64,000 nucleotides of DNA from positions 1,364,001 through 1,428,000 of the forward strand of contig JAPDRO010000002.1 in assembly GCA_030247885.1 (NCBI GenBank), read 5' to 3'. Positions within the stretch are counted from its first letter, which is position 1. The number at the start of each line of letters is the position of its first letter. Made by a program: the position numbers and the translations under genes. Of the stretch, positions 45,271-56,809 are shown piece after piece. Source of the stretch: Taxawa tesnikishii (nom. ined.) (lineage: Eukaryota > Ascomycota > Dothideomycetes > Dothideales). The notes under the pieces are model-generated. The model was given only the letters and a program-made list of their open reading frames with translations. It was not told the DNA's origin and made no database searches.

Positions 45271-47310
45271 ATGATCTATGCCCACAGGCCGCCAGAGAGC
45301 TCCTACCGTGGCGCCCGCCCTCTGGTAGGAAGAGACCTACAGCTGCCACCGAGTCTGCGCTCCGCAGTACCGTCGTGTGCACAGTCATGCCTCGCTTCAT
45401 CTATCCAGCAAACCTTCATTACCGCCGCCTGCTCTGACTCTGGCAACCTCACTTGCCTATGCTCGCACTACAGCTCATCCGGGTTCACGCTGGGAGAAGC
45501 AGCCTACGCCTGCCTCAATACCAGCTGTCCAAAATCAACAATCACTGAGACCGAACGTGAGCAGGTTTATGGCGTTTGCTCCGGAGTTTCTGGCGCCGTC
45601 GTTGCGACCCACAGCGTGCTCACACTCACCACGGCAACGGCGTCTTCAATAGGTACTCAGTCCACGCCATCATCTTCTCCCACTCAAACGGCAACAGCAA
45701 CTGCATCCTCGAGGGTCACCGCTACTAGTATCTCAACCTTCTCGACTACTACTGTGACACCAACGCCAACTCCGGCCACTTCGGCGTCAGTCTCTTCCCC
45801 AACCCAAGCAGCATTGTCGACACTTGCACCTGCAACACACGGCAATTCGAGTACACTTACAAGTGCCCAAGCCGTCGGTGTCTCCATAGCAGGAATGGGA
45901 GGCATGATTCTTCTCATTGGCGCCATCCTCTTATGCGTCTGCATCCGGCGCCGCCGGGCGACGAAGAGGCAATCGAACCAACAGAGACATTCCTTCGATT
46001 TCGTTAATGCTGAGCCTGCCCATCCCTCACCGTTGCGTCAGGGTCCACGAAAGCTCGCAGGCCCTCTCGAGCGATTCGGACAGCCTCGAGCTGAGCTTGC
46101 AGACAATAGAAGGACGCAGAGTTTTGTCAAACCAACGACGCCCCCACCACAAACCGGACCAAGCGTGAGGTCGCACAGGCAAGGTACCCCAGAGAGCATC
46201 AGCAGCATGCGAACTCTTTCCCAACTCCTTCCGGACAAGCCAGAGAAGAGCCCGATGATGACGGGACCAATTCGGCCGGCCAGTGCTGCCACGCACATGA
46301 CTGAGTTTGAAGAGGATCGGTCACCAAGGATTGCCGAAACAGCGTCCCGATTTCCAGTTCCGCCTCGACCGGCATATGTGCCATTCTCGAAACGAAATGC
46401 AGCTCGTCCGCAGTACGCCGATGGATTCACCCTCTCGCCGGAAAATATGCGTCATCCGAGCCTGACTCTGGAGATTCCAAACAATCGATCCCTCTCAGGT
46501 CCCGGTCGTCTTGCATCGCTTTCGGAGGACAGCCATGCAGCAACACAACAACAACAACAACAGTTCAAACAACCATATCGCAGTCCGTCATACGGAAAAC
46601 CGCTGTCAGCGCACTTGTCAATGCCACCAAACAGTGCCGTCAGTTACTTGCCCTCGTACTACACGAGCAACGATAGCCGCACACCCGTGGCCAAACAGAT
46701 GAGTCTAGAATCCGGTGAGGCTCGAGTGGGTGAGACGTTCATATCTCGCAAACCGCTCCCAAATCCAAAGCCCAGAAGGCAGTCCAGCGCATCTGACACC
46801 TCGTTCGAGTCAGTCGATCCGGAAGAGCCAACCCCGCCTGAAGAGGAAGACAAGCAACTCTCTCCTGTTGCTGAGTCCCCCATCTCGGGACTCAGGTACC
46901 CGAAGGTTCCAAGGTCTTCTAATCAAGCTGTCCCACGCTCGCCACCAACTACGTTCTCGTTGCAGCCTCTCCGGCCAAAGACGCCGGAGCGGAAACAGTC
47001 GACTACTCTCGTTGCTAAGCGCCGAGGAGCCAACGCGGCGCAGGACCTTGAACGCAGACTGTACATACACAATTCATCATGCGGCGGCAGCTTCGACTCG
47101 ACATCCTCTACTGTGGTAGTTCCGTCCAGCAGACTCGCGCAACAGCGGACCAGGAGCAAGCATGAATCGCCTCTGAGAGGATACGGCAAAGGAGTAGGAG
47201 CGCAGTACGGCACTCCTAAGATGCAGGAAATGGAGCTGAAGAGTCCGCTCTGGGAGCCCAAGCTGACACCGTCGCGGAGGGGCGATGATCTGTTTATATC
47301 CGTGTGCTGA
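45271..47310 (+). CDS. CFEM-domain membrane protein with long cytoplasmic tail
   Basis: 679 aa as one exon. A CFEM domain at residues 32-105 (VPSCAQSCLASSI, CSDSGNLTCLCSHYSSSG, CLNTSCPKS, VYGVCSG) holds the usual eight cysteines; CFEM proteins are fungal surface proteins, some binding haem or sensing hosts. A Ser/Thr-rich stalk follows (about 110-200), then one membrane helix (GGMILLIGAILLCVCI, about 208-226), a basic stop (RRRRATKR), and a 450-residue Pro/Ser-rich cytoplasmic tail with a Gln run (cag/caa repeat at 46543-46563). The present start (MIYAHRPPES) gives no signal peptide, so I suspect the first exon lies upstream and coding resumes after an acceptor near 45343 (acctacag), just before LPPSLRSAVPSC. 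The layout resembles a receptor or wall sensor. Confidence 0.85.
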   Translation: MIYAHRPPESSYRGARPLVGRDLQLPPSLRSAVPSCAQSCLASSIQQTFITAACSDSGNLTCLCSHYSSSGFTLGEAAYACLNTSCPKSTITETEREQVYGVCSGVSGAVVATHSVLTLTTATASSIGTQSTPSSSPTQTATATASSRVTATSISTFSTTTVTPTPTPATSASVSSPTQAALSTLAPATHGNSSTLTSAQAVGVSIAGMGGMILLIGAILLCVCIRRRRATKRQSNQQRHSFDFVNAEPAHPSPLRQGPRKLAGPLERFGQPRAELADNRRTQSFVKPTTPPPQTGPSVRSHRQGTPESISSMRTLSQLLPDKPEKSPMMTGPIRPASAATHMTEFEEDRSPRIAETASRFPVPPRPAYVPFSKRNAARPQYADGFTLSPENMRHPSLTLEIPNNRSLSGPGRLASLSEDSHAATQQQQQQFKQPYRSPSYGKPLSAHLSMPPNSAVSYLPSYYTSNDSRTPVAKQMSLESGEARVGETFISRKPLPNPKPRRQSSASDTSFESVDPEEPTPPEEEDKQLSPVAESPISGLRYPKVPRSSNQAVPRSPPTTFSLQPLRPKTPERKQSTTLVAKRRGANAAQDLERRLYIHNSSCGGSFDSTSSTVVVPSSRLAQQRTRSKHESPLRGYGKGVGAQYGTPKMQEMELKSPLWEPKLTPSRRGDDLFISVC

Positions 47311-47836
47311 TTTTTCTTCACTCACGTTACTTTTTCTTTTGCCTTGCACAAGGGGAGAAGGCCGTCAGGTCAGCGAGCAATTGTGTGGCATTGATACCCC
47401 TGACATTTCCTTGCTTTAGCCTTGTCAACAGCGTCTGATGGGGGCGTGGATGGCTATTAGGATGCACAGCGCGGCGTCGGAGGCGTAGGGTTGTCCATGT
47501 AGTAAAACTAACTTCAAGTAGAGTCGAATGCCAGAGCGATTTCGGCGACAGGAGGCTCGCAAACAATGTCTTGGCTTCAGCGGTGCGTAAGCTGCCGGTT
47601 GAAGGTTCGTACACTTTATCAGCGGTGAATAAGCGCATAGCGTAGCATCCTGAGAAAGTCCGGCCGCCACGCGCGATGAGGGCCAATGGCCAGAATAAAG
47701 GCCAAGGGCGCCCCGTGGGAAAGCGAGTTGCTGCCGTTGTCCGTTGTTTGCAGGGAGGACGCTGTTTGCAGGAAAGACGCGTCCAGGAAATCTTCCGGAG
47801 AAATCGTCCTAAACACACTGCGAGTGAGTCAAAGCG

Positions 47837-47934
<98 letters not shown>

Positions 47935-48251
47935 ATCAGGCAGTCAATCTCGCTCCGGTCCGGTGGGAGAAAAGCAAAGGCCGAGCTGAATCATCCACTG
48001 GGGTGGCTTGACTGGTTTGTCGGCTGAAAGTGTTTCGACGAGCCCGAGCACTGTTTGGCTAGCGCGCGCACGGAAGTTGCTGCAGGCAAAAGTGCCAGCT
48101 CGCCCAGCTTGCCCCACTACCCACTGCCCATTACATCAACCCAAGCTCAACGAGGGGCTTTTTCCCGGCCGCGATATCTTTTCACACTCGCCCTTCCATC
48201 ACCACAACAAACACCTCTACTCATCTCCATCCTCCCAACAACACCGCAATC
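47311..48251. other. intergenic, upstream region of the transketolase gene
   Basis: Contains a long GT microsatellite (47840-47930) and a pyrimidine/CA-rich leader just before the transketolase ATG. No gene seen; ORFs across the repeat are artefacts. Confidence 0.6.
47840..47930. repeat. (TG)45 dinucleotide microsatellite
   Basis: An uninterrupted 91-bp tg/gt run about 320 bp before the transketolase start. Alternating purine-pyrimidine tracts of this length can adopt Z-DNA and vary in length. Confidence 0.97.
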
Positions 48252-50801
48252 ATGGGCTACGGAGAGATTGACCAGCTTGCCATCAACACCATCCGGTGTC
48301 TCGCAGTAAGTTTGTCCCACCGCTTTGCTGCTGCTCCCCGCTATTCCGCCGTGGGGTGTTCGGAGCCCGCGAAACGATACTTATCGCCAGCATTTCATGG
48401 CTACGACTTGACAACACAGAACTCAATGGACTGACCGAGGGCAATTGCAGGTCGATGCGACTGCCAACGCCAACTCCGGGCACCCCGGTGCGCCTATGGG
48501 CATGGCCCCGATCGCCCACGTCCTGTTCAACAAGTTCATGACGTTCAACCCAAAGAACCCCGGCTGGATCAACAGGGATAGATTCATCCTTTCGTAAGAG
48601 CTGTCCCGTCCCGTCACGCATTCCATCTGCCAGCAATTGCTGCGAGTCTTTGGCGTTTCGCTGCAGCTGCTTGCAATCATGGCAATGTACACCAAACATC
48701 CGTCGGGACACAATTGCAATGCTGCGCTCACACAAGGAGTATTTGGACATCGAAGCTGACAGAACTCGACAGCAACGGTCACGGATGCATGCTCCAGTAT
48801 GCCCTGAACCACCTTTTCGGCTATGCCATCAGCATGGACGACCTGAAGTCCTTCCGCGTGAGTGAACGATCTAGCCGCTGGCTATCCTTCCGAACCGAAA
48901 CTGACACTCCGTCCAGAAAATCGACAGCATCACTCCAGGTCATCCAGAGTCCCACGACACCCCTGGTGTTGAGGTCACCACTGGTCCTCTGGGGCAGGGT
49001 TTCGCCAACGCTGTTGGTCTGGCCATTGCCCAGGCTCACACCGCCGCCGTCTTCAACAAGCCTGGCTATGATTTGATCAACAACTACACATACTGCTTCT
49101 TCGGTGATGGCTGTGCTATGGAGGGTATTGCCAGCGAGGCTGCCTCCATGGCTGGTCACTTGAAGCTCGGTAACCTGATCTGCATTTACGACGACAACCA
49201 CATCTCCATTGGTATGTCAACCTTTTTTACGTATAGAAACAGATCCGCTAACCAACGCCTAGACGGTGACACCAAGTGTGCTTTCACTGAAGACGTCATG
49301 AAGCGTTTCGAGGCCTACGGCTGGCACGTGCAGCACGTCGAGAAGGGCGACACTGATCTCGAGGGCATGGAGGCCGCCATCAAGAAGGCCAAGGAGGTCA
49401 AGGACAAGCCATCCATGATCAAGCTCACCACCACCATTGGTTTCGGATCCAAGCTCCAGGGCACCGGTGGTGTTCACGGTAACCCTCTGAAGCCCGACGA
49501 CATCAAGCACGTCAAGTCTCAGTTCGGTTTCGACCCAGAGAAGACCTTCGTCGTTCCTCAAGAGGTTTACGACATGTACCACAAGCACGCCGCAGACGGT
49601 GCCGCTGCTGAGGAGGAGTGGAACAAGCTCTTCGAAAAGTACGGCAAGGAGCACAAGGACCTCCACGACGACCTCATCCGGCGTGTCTCCGACAAGCTCC
49701 CAGAGGGTTGGCAAACCAAGCTCCCAACCTACAAGCCAACCGATCCAGCCATTGCCTCCCGCAAGCTGTCCGAGTCCGTTCTCCAGGCCATCCACGATGT
49801 TGTTCCAGAACTCATGTCCGGTTCCGCTGATTTGACCGGCTCCAACAACACCAGATGGAAGGAGGCTGTTGACTTCCAGCCAGAGAGCACCGGTATCGGC
49901 AACTACGCCGGACGCTACATCCGCTACGGTGTGCGTGAGCACGCCATGGCGGCCGTTATGAACGGTCTTGCTGCCTACGGTACCATCATTCCCGCCGGTG
50001 GTACCTTCCTCAACTTCGTCTCATATGCCGCCGGTGCTCTCCGTCTGTCCGCCCTCTCCCGCGTCCGCGTCATCCACATCGCTACCCACGACTCCATCGG
50101 TCTGGGTGAGGACGGTCCCACCCACCAGCCTATCGAAACTCTGGCCCACTTCCGTGCCCTCCCTAACTGCATGGTTTGGCGTCCCGCCGACGGCAACGAG
50201 ACCTCTGCCGCCTACTACGTCGCTCTCACCAGTGTCCAGACCCCATCCATCCTCGCCCTTACCCGTCAGAACCTGCCTCAGCTCGAGGGCTCCACCATCG
50301 AGAAGGCCATCAAGGGTGGTTACGTTGCGCTCGAGGACAAGGAGGCTCAGGTCACCCTCGTTTCTACCGGATCCGAGGTCTCGATCTGTCTCGAGGCCGT
50401 CAAGACCCTCAAGGACGAGGGTATCAAGGCCCGTGTCGTCTCCATGCCTTGCGTTGAGGTCTTCGATGTCCAGGACAAGGACTACCGCCTGTCTTGTATC
50501 CCAGACGGCATCCCAGCCATGTCCGTCGAGCCAATGTCCACCCTCGGATGGGAAAAATACTCTCACGAGCAGTTTGGTCTCAACCGCTTCGGTGCCTCCG
50601 GCCCCTACAAGGAGGTCTACAAGGTAAGAAACAGGGATAAACCTGATGTGGATCTTAGAGAATGGACGCTAACCTGGAGAACAGAAATTCGAGTTCACCC
50701 CAGAGGGCATCGCCAAGCGCGCAAAGGCGACCATCGACTTCTACAAGGATGTCAAGCCTCTGCGCTCACCTCTGCAGCGCGCTTTCCTCAACCTCATCTA
50801 A
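48252..50801 (+). CDS. TKL1: transketolase
   Basis: Cytosolic thiamine-diphosphate enzyme of the non-oxidative pentose phosphate pathway. Exons 48252-48305, 48451-48593, 48773-48857, 48917-49211, 49263-50623 and 50685-50801; 684 aa, all in frame. Motifs: [14 protein letters not shown], ThDP-binding [16 protein letters not shown] with [76 protein letters not shown] and [13 protein letters not shown]. Codon choice is strongly C-ending, as in highly expressed fungal genes. The first four introns crowd the 5' end, a common pattern for this gene. The start is preceded by a CA-rich leader. Confidence 0.98.
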
Positions 50802-51287
50802 GCGATGCGTTGATCGTGTGCTAGGTTGATGGTGAAGACAGAAGAAGCGGCAGTGATCTGCCAAATTGTGACATGATTATGGCCTTTTCTCGCATAGAGT
50901 TCGAATGAATTTTTGATACCACTCGCTGTAATTGTCCCTGAAATATCCTTGCTTCTGACAACCACCCTTTGCATACCGGACCAGACCAAGAGCGTATAGA
51001 GTCCAGACGCTGTACGAACTCCATCGGGTCGTGCCAAACTGTCGGCTTTCTCGGCGCACATGGTGGGGTAGGGAGCGGGGCATTGTCTACAGTCACGGTA
51101 AGCACAACACCAACACCAACACCAACACCTCAGAGTCGTCCTTTCCGTTCCTTCCTTTACAAAAGGAGCAAATCAGCCCTCAGCTCATTCCTCAGTTAGG
51201 TCTTCTGAATCAGTTTCCTTCAAGTTCCTGTTTCATTCACCCGCCCACCTTCCATCGCCCTATTTATTCCCGACTCATCCGTTCACT
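50802..51287. promoter_or_regulatory. intergenic, promoter of the CMD-family gene
   Basis: 486 bp between two plus-strand genes. A 6-bp array (CAACAC, about four copies) lies at 51105-51129. A CT-rich leader precedes the next ATG. Confidence 0.5.
51105..51129. repeat. hexanucleotide repeat (CAACAC)4
   Basis: Four exact caacac units about 160 bp before the CMD-family start codon. Confidence 0.85.
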
Positions 51288-51941
51288 ATGCGTCTCGACT
51301 ATGTCCCTGAGAACCCCTCCCTCCCTAACCCGGAAGATCAAGCGGTCGTCGAACGGGTCAAGGAACGCAGAGGTGGGACGCTGATTGCGCTCGATCGGGC
51401 CTTGCTGCATGCGCCGCCGGTTGCCGACGGATGGTAAGTTCGAAGGTTCTCCCTCCCCTTCCTTCTTCCCTTTGCTCTTCTCCTTCCCCTGTGCCCTCAC
51501 TAACCGGATCGGACGAAACACAGGAATTCCTTCCTCGGCGCCATCCGCACAAAGACCTCCCTCCCGACCTCGATCCGCGAGCTCGCCATCTGCCGCGTCG
51601 CAGCCTTGAACCAGGCCTGGTACGAGTGGGACGCCCACAGGCCCATCCTCGAGTCCGCCAAAGCGCTCTCCGCCTCCGCCATCGCGGCGCTGAAACAGCG
51701 CGAGCACACCGCGGGAGTGGAAGAGCTGGACGACAAGCACAGGGCCGTGTTGGAATACACGGACGCGATGACTCTGGGCTGCACGGTGCCGGACAAGGTC
51801 TTTGCGAGCCTGAGAGAGGCGTTGGGCGAGGAGAGGATGGTGGTCGAACTCACGGCTACGGTCGCGGCGTATAACTGCGTGAGTAGGTTCCTCGTCGCGC
51901 TGGACGTGGGTGAGATGAGGGGAAATACGGGGTCGATATGA
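51288..51941 (+). CDS. carboxymuconolactone decarboxylase (CMD)-family protein
   Basis: Exons 51288-51433 and 51524-51941, 187 aa. The all-helical CMD/AhpD-like fold is indicated by SFLGAIRTKTSLPTSIRELA, ICRVAALNQAWYEWDAHRPI and ELDDKHRAVLEYTDAMTLGC. The CxxC redox pair of AhpD is absent; one Cys (ICRVA) and the EWDAH histidine remain, which is usual for fungal members of unknown substrate. The intron is 90 nt. The protein has no targeting signal. Confidence 0.85.
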
Positions 51942-53029
51942 GCTGAGAGCACGGTACGCGAGAGAGAGGTTTGAGGACGTCTAGCGCATAGAAGTCCTCG
52001 GATCAGAGGAGTCTACGTGGGCGCTGTTCACGGATCGAAGTTCTTCCAAGAAACGGGCCCACGCCCGTGTGAGGGTCTGTAAGCTACATTCGAAAAGAAA
52101 GAAAAAAAAAAACCATTCAGTACAATATTCTCAGTGTTGTCAGACATGACTGGCTAACGTTGTGCGGCAGCCGAAACTGCCGACGTTGCGTTTATACGAT
52201 CTACATCTAGACACTGGCGCTGTCGTGCTTGGGCTAATGCCTAGTTATGGCTACAGAAGTATTGGGAGCCCACTACACAACATACGTGCTGGACTGTGCA
52301 GTTGAACAGATGCGCCGACCGACCGTTGAGGTTGCTGGTTAACCCCTCAGATCTCATTGTATGTTGATCCGTTCTCAACGAATCTCGGCTCGATGACTGG
52401 GCCGTACGCATCGCAATCGGGGTGTGGGAAAACAGGACAGTCGGGCTACAACTACAGTCAGCATACCGCCTCGAGTCTTGTCATCAACACCGAGAGCCAA
52501 AGTCACCTCGGTGCAAATAGCCTGCAGTGCAGGAGGCGCCCAGTCCGGAATGCTCATGGGTGGCGAGCAGCGGTGACTGAAGAGCCACTCGAGCTGTCCG
52601 CCAATAGACCCAATGTCCTGACGGGAAAACCCCAAGCTGGCGGCCGAAAGCACGAACTGCAGGTTCGTGTAGCTTTCCTCCAGATCGCAGTAGGTCATGT
52701 ACTTGTGCACGTGGTGAGATGGATGTTTAGGTAATGAGGTAGATGGATGAAGGTGGAGTGGTGGAAGAAGTTCGATTTCGGTACCTTGAATTTGGGTTTC
52801 GGAGTTCGTCGATCACCCGCCTCATCACTCCCATGACACTGGCACCAACCTACCTTGTCACCATCTCATCCTCGGCGAGACATCCGCCTAAGGAGAGCCT
52901 GAAGCTCGGTGAAAAGGATTACTAGTTGGGGACAACCGCCGTAGAGATCCGAAAAGAATTCCGTGACAGGGTATCATGTCAGTGATACGAAAAAAACCCT
53001 TCCCAGATATAACCGAATACTATCCCGAC
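51942..53029. other. 1.1-kb intergenic interval with one doubtful minus-strand ORF
   Basis: On the minus strand from ATG 52698 to about 52375 an open frame reads like protein (MTYCDLEESYTNLQFVLSAA, SIPDWAPPALQAICTEVTLA). In another frame just beyond comes PDCPVFPHPDCDAYGPVIEP. It may be a small Cys-containing protein with an unplaced junction; I do not recognise it. The rest is non-coding, with a short A run near 52100. Confidence 0.35.
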
Positions 53030-54453
53030 TCAAAACCCAAGGTCGCTCGTCGTCACATCCTCGATGAAGTGCTTTTCCCTGCTAGCCCTTGTCCACCACA
53101 AAAACCAAGGCACGACGAAGCACTTGATTCTGTGACCAACCCAACCCGCATCCTGCACCGTCTTGACCACGGCGGCGCTCTCTTTGAACGCCGCGTCGAT
53201 CCTGTCCCTTCTCAACCTCTCGTACGCGTCAAAGGCATCCTTGAAAGTTCCGGTGCCCAGTTCCTGCTGTCTCGCCAGGCATCGCGCAAACAGCACGGTG
53301 TCCTCGAGCACGATGCCGGTGGCTTCACCCTGCGGTGGCATAGCATGCGCTGCATCGCCCAGCAGCATCGTGCGGTCCGTAGCCCAGCGTCCGCCGGCCG
53401 GCAGCGTGAAGACGGGCCACATGAACCAGTCCTTTGCCGTATCGATGAGCGGCTCGATGTCCGTGTGAACGACATCGGAAGTGGCAAAGCGCTCCTTCAT
53501 GTCCCTTTTAGTAGCATCTTGGTCCGCGCCTCGCACCTTCCAGCCGTCGCGTGAAGCGATCTCCGGCACTTGGAGGAGCCCACCCACGTACACCGACGTC
53601 TTGGATTCTTCATAGTAGGAGGTCAGAAGCATGCCTCTGCGTGCGAAGTTGATTGCCGTCTTGTGGAAGTGCAGCTTGGACCGAAGCTCGTCATTGTCTT
53701 CCAGTGGAGCGAAGCCGAAGGCGTTGGCGATGCCCGAATAGATTTCTTTGCGTTCGGGTTCAACGTGCTTGAGCCGCGTCGCACTATGAATACCGTCGCA
53801 TCCGACCAGCATGTCGCCGCGTGCCGTGCTGCCATCTTCAAAAGTCAGGATAACCCCAGACGCAGGATCCTCGTCGATCTTGGCGGTTCGTTTCCCGCAT
53901 TCGAACGTGATGCTCGGATGTTTGTTTACGGCCTCCACAAGAGCCTTCATCACATCTGCCCTGGTGACGCGCAGAGCCTGGAAATCTCAGCACGGCCGCT
54001 GCACCAACAATGACGGGTTGCGCGTACTTTGTACGGGGTGTCCCGAGTCCTTGACCATCTGGACCGCGGAAACTTGACTCTCCCATCTGCTCCGCTGCAT
54101 AGACGTTGAAGACCTCAATGGCATCGATGTCCAAGCCATAGTGCTTCTCCCGCATAATTTCCAGAACGCCTAGCTGGTCGAACAATCTCAGTGCATTGGG
54201 CGTCAGGTTGACCGCGCCACCGATAACCCCAGGCTCGGGCCGTATCTCGTAGACATGGATCTTTGGCGGAGCCGTCGAATGAGAGAACTTGGCCAAGGCC
54301 ATGGCGGCAGTGAGGCCTGTGATCCCCGGGTCAGCATCTCTGAGCCTCTTGATCCCTGGACCAGGATGTCAGGGCTTCTCGTATGCTTACCGGCCACGCC
54401 GCCGCCGAGGATGAGGATTTCAAGCGCTGAGTCCTTTGTAATCTTGTTCATGG
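53030..54453 (-). CDS. FAD-dependent monooxygenase (salicylate hydroxylase type)
   Basis: Flavin hydroxylase acting with NAD(P)H on an aromatic or similar substrate. Exons 54453-54391, 54316-54027 and 53977-53030, about 433 aa. FAD-binding ILILGGGVAGLTAAMALA is split by intron 1; RPEPGVIGGAVNLTPNALRL, then DG motif GDMLVGCDGIHSATR, and the second FAD box MLLGDAAHAMPPQGEATG. A hydrophobic C-terminal helix (IKCFVVPWFLWW) may anchor it to a membrane. The second intron is ambiguous: the acceptor at 53978 keeps the conserved LRVTRADV box but leaves the frame one base short. A later acceptor near 53961 is in frame but removes that box. I favour the first, with a missing base. Confidence 0.88.
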
Positions 54454-55145
54454 TGGCTGTTGGAGGTCGAAAAAGGACCAGAGGCGACCGAGGAGCAGCA
54501 GCCATTTCTATCAGAGTCCAGCACGCATCAGGCTGTGGCAGAGCGTAATTGGTGGTTCGGCCTGGAGGCACCGATTCAGCCAAAGGATCCTGCAGGGCAT
54601 TGATAGCGCCGAACGAGGGACACATAAGCTTCAAGATCTCCGAACGTTGTAGGAGTGGCTAAAGTCGAATATGCAAGGCCGGCCGAACCGACTTCCAAGA
54701 GCCCTATCTTCTGTCTCAGCAGACCACCAATCTTTCCTGACGGATATGCACGAGATTGTTCATGGAGATGAACTAGGTTTTCACAAAGCACAGCGGATTT
54801 ACGAAGAGACGTCTTGTTTGGTTAGAAACGACCAATACTTGTTTCGCTCGAAGGCTCCTGTCAAAATGGAGTTCATGGTTGGATTTCCGGAGCAGGAAAA
54901 CTTCCGACCCCACGCTCTTCCACCTCCGTTGCGGTGTTGCGGGGTGCCGGCCGCGCATCCATCATCTCATGTTTGCATGTATCGTTATTGTCTTTGCCAA
55001 CTGCTATAGCCGTAGATCCACAGTTCGAAAATAGGACTGCTTATGTGCATGGCGCACCCCAAGTTCACGAAGACGGGTGGCCTGAATAAAAGTCAACCCA
55101 TATCCGCAGCCTGGTCATTGAATTGGTATACGTAGGCAGCTCAAG
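54454..55145. promoter_or_regulatory. divergent promoter, FAD monooxygenase / secreted NTF2-like protein
   Basis: About 690 bp between divergent starts; no coding exon recognised. Confidence 0.45.
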
Positions 55146-55892
55146 ATGTTGTACCACAAGGCCTTTACCCTATTAGCCTTCGGCGCAACAGTCCTCGCGA
55201 CCGCCGTAGAGGATGAGACACAACTGAATCTGGATGCGGCTGGCAACCCAGCCTACGGTTCTATGAGTCCTCCTCCGGCCGCAAACACCGCAGCAGCCGC
55301 GAATAGCGAGGATGATGCACCGTCATGTCTCTCTCCCGCAGATGCAGCAATCGTGGGCCGCGACTTCGGTCTGCTCATCTCAAACTACACCACCGAGCTG
55401 GCCGACAGACTGCTCGCGGATGACTTCATAGACCAAGCCGACAGCGTGAACACGCTCATCAACACCAGTCCGCTACCGCACCAGGCCGTAGGTTCCCTCC
55501 CCATCATAAGCCAGACTCAGGAGGATGAGCGCGTACTAACGTCTTCATCAGCTCGGCTCCCTCACCTTCGACAGCAAAAGGCCTTCATGGCCGGGCAAGG
55601 CGCCCAGCCTCCCGTTCCCTTCGACATCCTCAATACATGGAGCACCTGCGACACCACCATCATCCGGTGGCGGTCGCATCAGAAGCCGGACCACGTACAA
55701 GGTGTCTCCATTGCTGTGGTGCAGCCAGCGAAGGAAGGTGAGGGTGGCGGTGTAGGCGAGACGAGGAAGTGGCAGATCAAGGCCATCTACGCCGAGTTCA
55801 ACAGTGGGGCTTGGTTGAACAACTTGGGGAACCCGCAGTGTGGAGAAAGGGACTGGGAGAAGAAGGGATGGGAGGTTGAGGTTGAGAAGTGA
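55146..55892 (+). CDS. secreted NTF2-like domain protein
   Basis: Exons 55146-55487 and 55552-55892, about 227 aa. Signal peptide MLYHKAFTLLAFGATVLATA, a Pro/Ala-rich linker, then an NTF2-like (cone-shaped alpha+beta) domain: CLSPADAAIVGRDFGLLISN, DRLLADDFIDQADSVNTLIN, PPVPFDILNTWSTCDTTIIR, and KWQIKAIYAEFNSGAWLNNL. Two cysteine pairs are likely disulphides. The intron (donor GTAGGT, branch ACTAAC, acceptor TCAG) is open in the genomic frame by chance. After splicing, FDSK/KAFMAGQ is one base short at the aaaa run 55576-55579; with that base the total is 228 codons. Such secreted NTF2-like proteins are common in plant-associated fungi; function unknown. Confidence 0.78.
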   Translation: MLYHKAFTLLAFGATVLATAVEDETQLNLDAAGNPAYGSMSPPPAANTAAAANSEDDAPSCLSPADAAIVGRDFGLLISNYTTELADRLLADDFIDQADSVNTLINTSPLPHQAVGSLPIISQTQEDERVLTSSSARLPHLRQQKAFMAGQGAQPPVPFDILNTWSTCDTTIIRWRSHQKPDHVQGVSIAVVQPAKEGEGGGVGETRKWQIKAIYAEFNSGAWLNNLGNPQCGERDWEKKGWEVEVEK

Positions 55893-56809
55893 GCCAGATG
55901 ATTCGCTCTTAGCTCCTGTCGGATAACTTACACGTACGCAACCTCCAGCTGGAGAGCCTGGTATCATCTGGCTAGCAGAGCTGTTGCTGCCCATTGAAAA
56001 GATGGTAAAGGAGCGATTGTGTGCGACCTCGATCGAAGGGGAACGTGTACAGGATTCGTAAAAGCTATACAGGCATGTGAAACGGTCGAGCATCTCAGCC
56101 AACAACCCATCATTCATGCTGATTCCACGTTTTGTTGTAGCCGTTAACAAAACAGGTGTAACACTCATGGTATGCCTGTTGGAGCTTCTTCTGCCCCTCC
56201 TTCTTTTCCCTCTCAACTTCTTCTTCATGGTGTTTCATAAGAGACGTATTTGCGTCGACCCAATGGTAGATTCCTGCTCACTGTTTGAGGAGCCTGCGTC
56301 TTATTGGGACGCTACGTCCGGCCAGGTAATACGAGAAACCCGTCGCGTTGGTGATGTACGCTTGACCCAGGCGGGTGAAAAGGATCTCTGCCACTACCTC
56401 CTGGCTGGGTCAGGCACAGATCAACAAGGCGTAATGATGTAGGTTTGGTGGACGGCGTTGTATGGGTAGGAGAAGAGTCTATATATCCTATGTGGAAAGA
56501 AGATAGCGAGGACGATGGGCTAGTGCGGACTGAGATGTACACTAAAAATGTGTTCTGTTCTAGAACGATGGGAAGGGAGCGGCATAACTGACGAGGAAGT
56601 CAAGCTTGAGGATGGGCAATGTTCAGGACTATTTGTACTGCATCCTCATCAGATCTGCCCTGATCCTTCCCAAACGCCTGCCTATTGTACAATTATTTCA
56701 GCCTTGGCTGCACAAACCGAAAAACCCATGGGTATCATACAAGCCTCCCACTTTCACAGCCCTATTCCCTTCCAATAAACTCCCAACACAGAGAAGGACA
56801 CTCACGATA
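55893..56809. other. intergenic between convergent genes
   Basis: About 900 bp. A plus-strand frame at 56077-56442 has one hydrophobic stretch but begins at GTG and looks like chance. Nothing else recognised. Confidence 0.45.

Noticed and set aside
47676-48027. ORFs running through the GT repeat, encoding Cys-Val repeats
   Set aside because: Products of the dinucleotide microsatellite, not genes.
49259-49942. Long minus-strand ORF (227 codons) inside transketolase, with another at 50021-50566
   Set aside because: Mirror frames of a C-ending, codon-biased gene stay open by chance; no domain pattern.
51288-51941. Loss of the CxxC pair in the CMD-family protein as a dead-enzyme signal
   Set aside because: Fungal members of this subgroup commonly lack CxxC while keeping the EW..H motif, so it is not unusual.
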